Assembly: GCA_022843345.1 (NCBI GenBank)
Contig: JALHNW010000028.1
Location: 1 to 11,853, forward strand
Source of the DNA: Rubritepida sp.
Lineage (GTDB): Bacteria; Pseudomonadota; Alphaproteobacteria; Acetobacterales; Acetobacteraceae
Length of the DNA stretch: 11,853 bases
Direction of reading: 5' to 3'
Positions within the stretch are counted from its first letter, which is position 1. The number at the start of each line of letters is the position of its first letter. Shown here piece by piece: positions 8,275 through 11,853 of the stretch. The notes beneath the pieces were generated by a model that saw only the letters and a list, made by a program, of their open reading frames with translations, ran no database searches and was not told the DNA's origin. Made by a program: the position numbers and the translations under genes.

Positions 8275-8296
8275 CCTCGCGGGTGCGTCCGTCGAA
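8271..8296 (+). promoter_or_regulatory. Putative ECF sigma-factor promoter of the oxidoreductase operon (SigF-like motif)
   Basis: GTAACC (8271-8276), a 16-base spacer and CGAA (8293-8296) fit exactly, as I recall it, the promoter motif described for the heavy-metal-responsive ECF factor SigF of Caulobacter crescentus. The expected start site is about 25 bases before the ATG at 8329. The -35 hexamer contains the TAA stop (8272-8274) of the preceding gene, so the promoter overlaps the end of that coding region. The identical layout 780 bp upstream supports a real element rather than chance. No sigma or anti-sigma gene is in view. Confidence 0.6.
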
Positions 8297-8328
8297 TTGA
8301 TTGAGGAACCGAACGAGGCCCACCCCCC

Positions 8329-9798
8329 ATGGACGCGACAGCGCCCACCCCCGGACGCCGCCCGCTGCTGCGCGACGGGGTGCTGCACGCCGACCTCTGT
8401 GTCATCGGCGCGGGCTCGGGCGGCCTCTCGGTCGCGGCGGGCGCCGTGCAGATGGGGGCGTCCGTCGTCCTCATCGAGAAGCACCGGATGGGCGGTGACT
8501 GCCTGAACACGGGCTGCGTGCCCTCCAAGGCGCTGCTGGCCGCGGCGCATGCGGCTCAGGCGGTGCGCGGCGCCGCCCGCTTCGGCGTGAACGGGCATGA
8601 TCCGGCGATCGACTTTGCGCGGGTGCACGCGCATGTCCATGGCGTCATCGCCGCGATCGCCCCCCATGACAGCGTCGAGCGGTTCGAGGGTCTCGGCGTC
8701 ACCGTCATCCAGGCCGCGGGCCGCTTCACGGGGGTGCAGGAGGTCGAAGCCGGCGGCCAGCGCATCCGCGCGCGGCGCTTCGTCGTCGCCACCGGCTCCT
8801 CGGCCGCCGTCCCGCCAGTCCCGGGCTTGGCCGAGACACCCTTCCTGACCAACGAGACGGTGTTCGGCCTGACCGAACGCCCCGGCCACCTGCTCGTACT
8901 CGGCGGCGGCCCGATCGGCATAGAGATGGCGCAGGCCTTCCGCCGCCTCGGTGCCGCGGTAACGCTGGTGGAGCGCGCCGCGATCCTGCCCAAGGACGAG
9001 CCGGAGGCGGTGGCGATCCTGCGCGAGCGCCTGCGGCACGAAGGGGTCGCTGTACACGAGGGCGCCGAAATCCTCGCCGCTCGCCGCGCCGCCAACGGCG
9101 TGGAGCTGGAATTGCGCGGGCCGGGCGAACCCTTGGTGTTGCAAGGGACCCACTTGCTGATCGCCGCCGGCCGGAAGCCCAATACTGCCGGCCTCGGCCT
9201 CGAGGAGGCCGGCATCGCGGCAACGCCGCGGGGGATCACCGTCGATGTCCGGCTGAGGACGAGCAATCGCCGCGTCTTCGCGATCGGCGACGTCGCCGGC
9301 GGGCCGCAATTCACGCACATCGCCGGTTATCACGCCGGCATCGTCATCCGCAACGCGCTGTTCGGCCTGCCCGCGAAGGTGGACTACGCGGCCTTGCCGT
9401 GGGTGACCTATGCCGATCCCGAACTCGCGCATGTCGGCCTGACCGAGGCCGGGGCGCGGGAGGCGGGCCATGACGTCTCCACCCTGCTGCAGTCCCTCTC
9501 GGGCAATGACCGCGCCCAGGCAGAGCTGGAGACCGAAGGTCTCGCCAAGGTCGTGCTCGGCCGCGGCGGGCGGATCCTGGGCGCCACCATCGTCGCGCCG
9601 CGCGCTGGCGAGATGATCGGCATATGGGGCCTTGCGATCCAAAAGCGGCTGAAGATCGGCGCGGTCGCGTCATCGCTCGCTGCCTACCCGACCATGTCGG
9701 AGATCTCGAAGCGCGCGGCGGGAAGCTTCTACACGCCGACATTGTTTGGGCCCCGGACGCGCCGCCTGGTCGGCCTCGTCCAGCGCCTGCTGCCCTGA
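8329..9798 (+). CDS. FAD-dependent pyridine-nucleotide disulfide oxidoreductase, mercuric-reductase-like
   Basis: This 489-residue cytoplasmic flavoenzyme belongs to the class I disulfide reductase family (dihydrolipoamide dehydrogenase, glutathione reductase, MerA). An FAD-binding GAGSGG loop sits at 27-32, the redox-active pair C58/C63 in GGDCLNTGCVPSK, an NAD(P)-binding GGGPIG loop at 192-197, the second FAD motif FAIGDVAGG, and a C-terminal dimerisation domain (PWVTYADPELAHVGLTE onward). The catalytic His of lipoamide dehydrogenase (HPTLSE context) is replaced by Y453 in AYPTMSE, with E458 kept; MerA also has Tyr here. It has neither MerA's N-terminal HMA domain nor its C-terminal Cys-Cys pair, so mercury reduction is doubtful. 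Reduction of another disulfide, quinone or metal is possible. It begins a run with the VTT and DUF547 genes (gaps of 12 and 11 bp). The ribosome-binding site is weak (GAGG 8314-8317). Confidence 0.92.
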   Translation: MDATAPTPGRRPLLRDGVLHADLCVIGAGSGGLSVAAGAVQMGASVVLIEKHRMGGDCLNTGCVPSKALLAAAHAAQAVRGAARFGVNGHDPAIDFARVHAHVHGVIAAIAPHDSVERFEGLGVTVIQAAGRFTGVQEVEAGGQRIRARRFVVATGSSAAVPPVPGLAETPFLTNETVFGLTERPGHLLVLGGGPIGIEMAQAFRRLGAAVTLVERAAILPKDEPEAVAILRERLRHEGVAVHEGAEILAARRAANGVELELRGPGEPLVLQGTHLLIAAGRKPNTAGLGLEEAGIAATPRGITVDVRLRTSNRRVFAIGDVAGGPQFTHIAGYHAGIVIRNALFGLPAKVDYAALPWVTYADPELAHVGLTEAGAREAGHDVSTLLQSLSGNDRAQAELETEGLAKVVLGRGGRILGATIVAPRAGEMIGIWGLAIQKRLKIGAVASSLAAYPTMSEISKRAAGSFYTPTLFGPRTRRLVGLVQRLLP

Positions 9799-9810
9799 AG
9801 GGAACGCAGC

Positions 9811-10521
9811 ATGACCATCGCCCGCCTGCTTAGCGACCGGCGCCTGTGGATCGGCCTGGGCGTGCTCGGCCTGCTCCTCGCCCTGCGCGCCTCGGGGCTG
9901 GGGGAGCACCTCTCGCTCGCCACGCTGGCGATGCACCGCGAGGCGCTGGGCGCCTTCGTCGCGGCGAACCTGGGACTGGTGGCGCTGGCCTATGTCGGCA
10001 TCTACGTCGCGGCCGTCGCGTTCTCCTTCCCCGGCGCGGTGTTCCTCACGCTGGCCGGAGGCTTCCTGTTCGGCGCGGCGGCGGGCACGGCGCTGACGGT
10101 CCTCGGCGCGACCATCGGCGCGACGCTGGTCTTCCTGTTCGCGCAGCGGTTGTTCGGGGCGGATGCGCTGGACCGGCTGGGACCGAAGGCGCGCGCACTC
10201 GGGGAAGGCATCAGGCGCAATGCCGCCTCCTACCTGCTGGTGCTGCGGCTGGTGCCGCTGTTCCCCTTCTTCCTGGTGAACCTGGTGCCGGCTTTCGTCG
10301 GCGTGCGGCTGCCGGTCTACGTCGCCACCACCGCGCTCGGAATCCTGCCGGGCACCGCCGTGTTCAGCCTGGCGGGTGCTGGCCTGGGCGAGGTGCTGGC
10401 GATGGGCGGCGCCTTCGACCCGCGCGCCGTGATGACGCCGCAGATCCTCGGCGCGCTGCTTGGCCTCGCGGCGCTGTCGCTCGCCGCGATCCCCCTCAAG
10501 GCGCGCTTCGCGCGCAACTGA
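9811..10521 (+). CDS. TVP38/TMEM64 family inner-membrane protein (VTT/SNARE-associated domain)
   Basis: This 236-residue polytopic membrane protein is related to the DedA superfamily. A first membrane helix lies at about 10-27. The VTT core follows: FSFPGAVFLTLAGGFLFG, then a Gly/Ala-rich re-entrant or membrane segment with GATIGATLVFLFAQRLFG, then the conserved RLVPLFPFFLVNLVPAF motif and GILPGTAVFSLAGAGLGEV. A last helix is followed by a short basic tail (KARFARN). Related proteins have been linked to lipid scrambling/flipping and envelope homeostasis; the substrate here is unknown. The start is well supported: AAGGGAA at 9798-9804 is six bases before the ATG and overlaps the stop of the oxidoreductase gene. 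Linkage to a MerA-like flavoenzyme recurs in bacterial genomes from memory, but no mechanism is established. Confidence 0.9.
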   Translation: MTIARLLSDRRLWIGLGVLGLLLALRASGLGEHLSLATLAMHREALGAFVAANLGLVALAYVGIYVAAVAFSFPGAVFLTLAGGFLFGAAAGTALTVLGATIGATLVFLFAQRLFGADALDRLGPKARALGEGIRRNAASYLLVLRLVPLFPFFLVNLVPAFVGVRLPVYVATTALGILPGTAVFSLAGAGLGEVLAMGGAFDPRAVMTPQILGALLGLAALSLAAIPLKARFARN

Positions 10522-10532
10522 CGGAGCATCCC

Positions 10533-11327
10533 ATGATCCCCCGACGCACGCTGCTCGCGCTCTCCCTTGTCGCGCCGGCGGCGCAGCCTGCCCTTGCGGA
10601 TGCCGATGCGTCGCTCGATGCCTTGCTCGGACGCTACGTGGTCGACCACCCCGACGGCGTGACCCGTGTCCGCTACGCTGCCTGGAAGGCCTCGGGCAGC
10701 GACCTCGCTGCGCTCGACGCCTGGATCGCCGAAGCCGCCTCGCGCCGTCCCGCCGCCATGGCGCGGATGGACGCCTTCGCCCATTGGGCCAACCTGTACA
10801 ACGCGCTGACGCTGAAAGTGGTGCTCGAACGCTACCCGGTGCGCTCGATCCGCGACATCCGCTCGAGCGGCGTGCCGCTCGACCCGAAGGGCTGGACCGG
10901 GCCGTGGCGTACGCGGCTGGTCACGGTGGAGGGGCGACGCATGTCGCTCGACGACATTGAGCACGAGACGATGCGCCCGACCTTCCGCGATCCGCGCGTG
11001 CACTACGCGGTGAATTGCGCCTCGATCGGCTGCCCCAACATCTGGCCGCGCGCCTGGCGGGCGGCGACGCTGGAGCGCGGGTTGGACGCCGCGGCGGCGG
11101 CCTTCGTGAACCATCCGCGCGGCGTGACCGTGCTGCCGGACGGGCGGCTGCGCGTGTCCTCGATCTACAGCTGGTTCCGCGAGGATTTCGGCGGCAGCGA
11201 GGCCGGCGTGGTCGCGCATCTGCGCCGCCACGCAGCCCCGCCGCTGGCAGCACGCCTCAGTGAGCGCGCCGCCATCGCCGGGGACGCCTACGACTGGGCG
11301 CTGAACGATGCCCCACCGGGCGCATGA
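10533..11327 (+). CDS. DUF547 domain-containing exported protein
   Basis: This 264-residue protein has an N-terminal export signal: PRRTLLALSLVA followed by PALA and a likely cleavage before DADA. The twin arginine may make it a Tat substrate, but Sec export is equally possible. The rest is a complete DUF547 domain: VRYAAWKAS, HWANLYNALTLKVVLERYPV, a GW...W stretch, MSLDDIEHETMRP, DPRVHYAVNCASIGCP with C162 and C167, FVNHPRG and the closing SSIYSWFREDF. The NCAxxGCP segment is the family's most conserved feature and could form a disulfide or bind metal; no enzyme activity is established for the family that I know of. GGAG (10523-10526) is six bases before the ATG. It is third in the run with the flavoenzyme and VTT protein and converges on the rhodanese gene, with 11 bp between the two stops. 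Confidence 0.9.
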   Translation: MIPRRTLLALSLVAPAAQPALADADASLDALLGRYVVDHPDGVTRVRYAAWKASGSDLAALDAWIAEAASRRPAAMARMDAFAHWANLYNALTLKVVLERYPVRSIRDIRSSGVPLDPKGWTGPWRTRLVTVEGRRMSLDDIEHETMRPTFRDPRVHYAVNCASIGCPNIWPRAWRAATLERGLDAAAAAFVNHPRGVTVLPDGRLRVSSIYSWFREDFGGSEAGVVAHLRRHAAPPLAARLSERAAIAGDAYDWALNDAPPGA

Positions 11328-11338
11328 GGCGGGTGCGC

Positions 11339-11785
11339 TCAGCCGCCGCCCATCCGCGCCAGCAGCCGGCCCCAGGCACCGTCGAAGGGGTGCACCCCCG
11401 TCGCACCCGGGCCGAGTTCCAGCGGCCGCGCCTCGGCATGCCAGCGGAAGATGCCGCCGCGCAGGTTCAGCAGCGCCGCGGCCGGGGCCTGCGCCGCCGC
11501 TTCGCGGATGCCCTGCACCATCAGCCCGGACCGCCAGCCGACGGCGCAGTAGAGCACCACGGTCGCGCCGGCCATGCGCGCGCCGTGTCCGGCCAGCACC
11601 GCGGTGGCCGGCGCCCCTGGCGAGACGCGCAGCGCGCCGGGAATGCGGCTCTGCGCGTGTTCGGCAGGCTCGCGCACATCGAGCAGCAGGATTCGCTCTC
11701 CCGACGCGAGGCGCCTGGCGAGCTCGACCGAGGTGATCTCCGGCACCGGCAGCTGTCGCGCCACCGCGGCCTCGACATCATGCAT
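11339..11785 (-). CDS. Rhodanese-like (sulfurtransferase) domain protein, start uncertain
   Basis: At least 148 residues, a single rhodanese domain. LLLDVREPAEHAQSRIPGAL is the classic N-terminal half, and the active-site loop is YCAVGWRS with nucleophile C80 and a CxxGxR pattern, so it should be catalytically competent for sulfane-sulfur transfer. NLRGGIFRWHAEARPLE is the usual C-terminal strand and helix, and the tail after it (GVHPFDGAWGRLL) is shared by many stand-alone rhodaneses of this type. The ATG at 11785 lacks a clear Shine-Dalgarno, and the frame stays open upstream to the window edge at 11853 (reading AWPWRRGLPDPADPGT before the Met). The true start, or an upstream domain, may therefore lie outside. 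It is convergent with the DUF547 gene. A role in sulfur, cyanide or thiol-stress handling alongside the neighbouring disulfide oxidoreductase is inference. Confidence 0.88.
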   Translation of the reverse strand: MHDVEAAVARQLPVPEITSVELARRLASGERILLLDVREPAEHAQSRIPGALRVSPGAPATAVLAGHGARMAGATVVLYCAVGWRSGLMVQGIREAAAQAPAAALLNLRGGIFRWHAEARPLELGPGATGVHPFDGAWGRLLARMGGG

Positions 11786-11853
11786 CGTCGTGCCGGGATC
11801 GGCCGGGTCGGGCAGGCCGCGCCGCCAGGGCCAGGCGACCGCCGCGCTGGCCG

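Overview
The window is very GC-rich DNA, almost gene-filled, with strong G/C preference at third codon positions. Family content (HAE1-type RND pump, CoxL-like molybdoenzyme subunit, Caulobacter-type ECF promoter motifs) suggests an alphaproteobacterium. An Acetobacteraceae/Roseomonas-like host is my best guess, but the sequence does not prove it.

Left module (1-7010, all + strand): the 3' end of a universal stress protein gene, then a two-gene RND efflux operon (periplasmic adaptor 342-1505, inner-membrane pump 1516-4638; no outer-membrane channel gene here). Next, behind a long imperfect hairpin (4647-4686) that ends at the ribosome-binding site, comes a stand-alone molybdopterin-binding large subunit of the xanthine dehydrogenase/CO dehydrogenase family (4701-7010). 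It has the AYRGAGR signature of form II CoxL-like proteins and no iron-sulfur or FAD subunit gene beside it.

Junction (7011-7548): about 540 bp with no convincing gene. It holds a strong GC hairpin just after the molybdoenzyme stop, a 21-bp operator-like inverted repeat, and a promoter-like element at its right end.

Right module (7549-11785): a TIGR04282/DUF2064 glycosyltransferase-like gene, then a tight three-gene run encoding a mercuric-reductase-like flavoprotein disulfide oxidoreductase, a TVP38/TMEM64 (VTT) membrane protein and an exported DUF547 protein. A convergent rhodanese gene follows at the right edge.

The most notable observation is a pair of matching elements, GTAACC-N16-CGTA (7491-7516) and GTAACC-N16-CGAA (8271-8296). 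They lie at exactly the same distance from the start codons of the glycosyltransferase and oxidoreductase genes. The second fits, from memory, the promoter motif described for the heavy-metal-responsive ECF sigma factor SigF of Caulobacter. This suggests that the right module is a small ECF-controlled metal/thiol or envelope stress regulon. No sigma or anti-sigma gene is visible in the window, and the joint function of these genes is inference.
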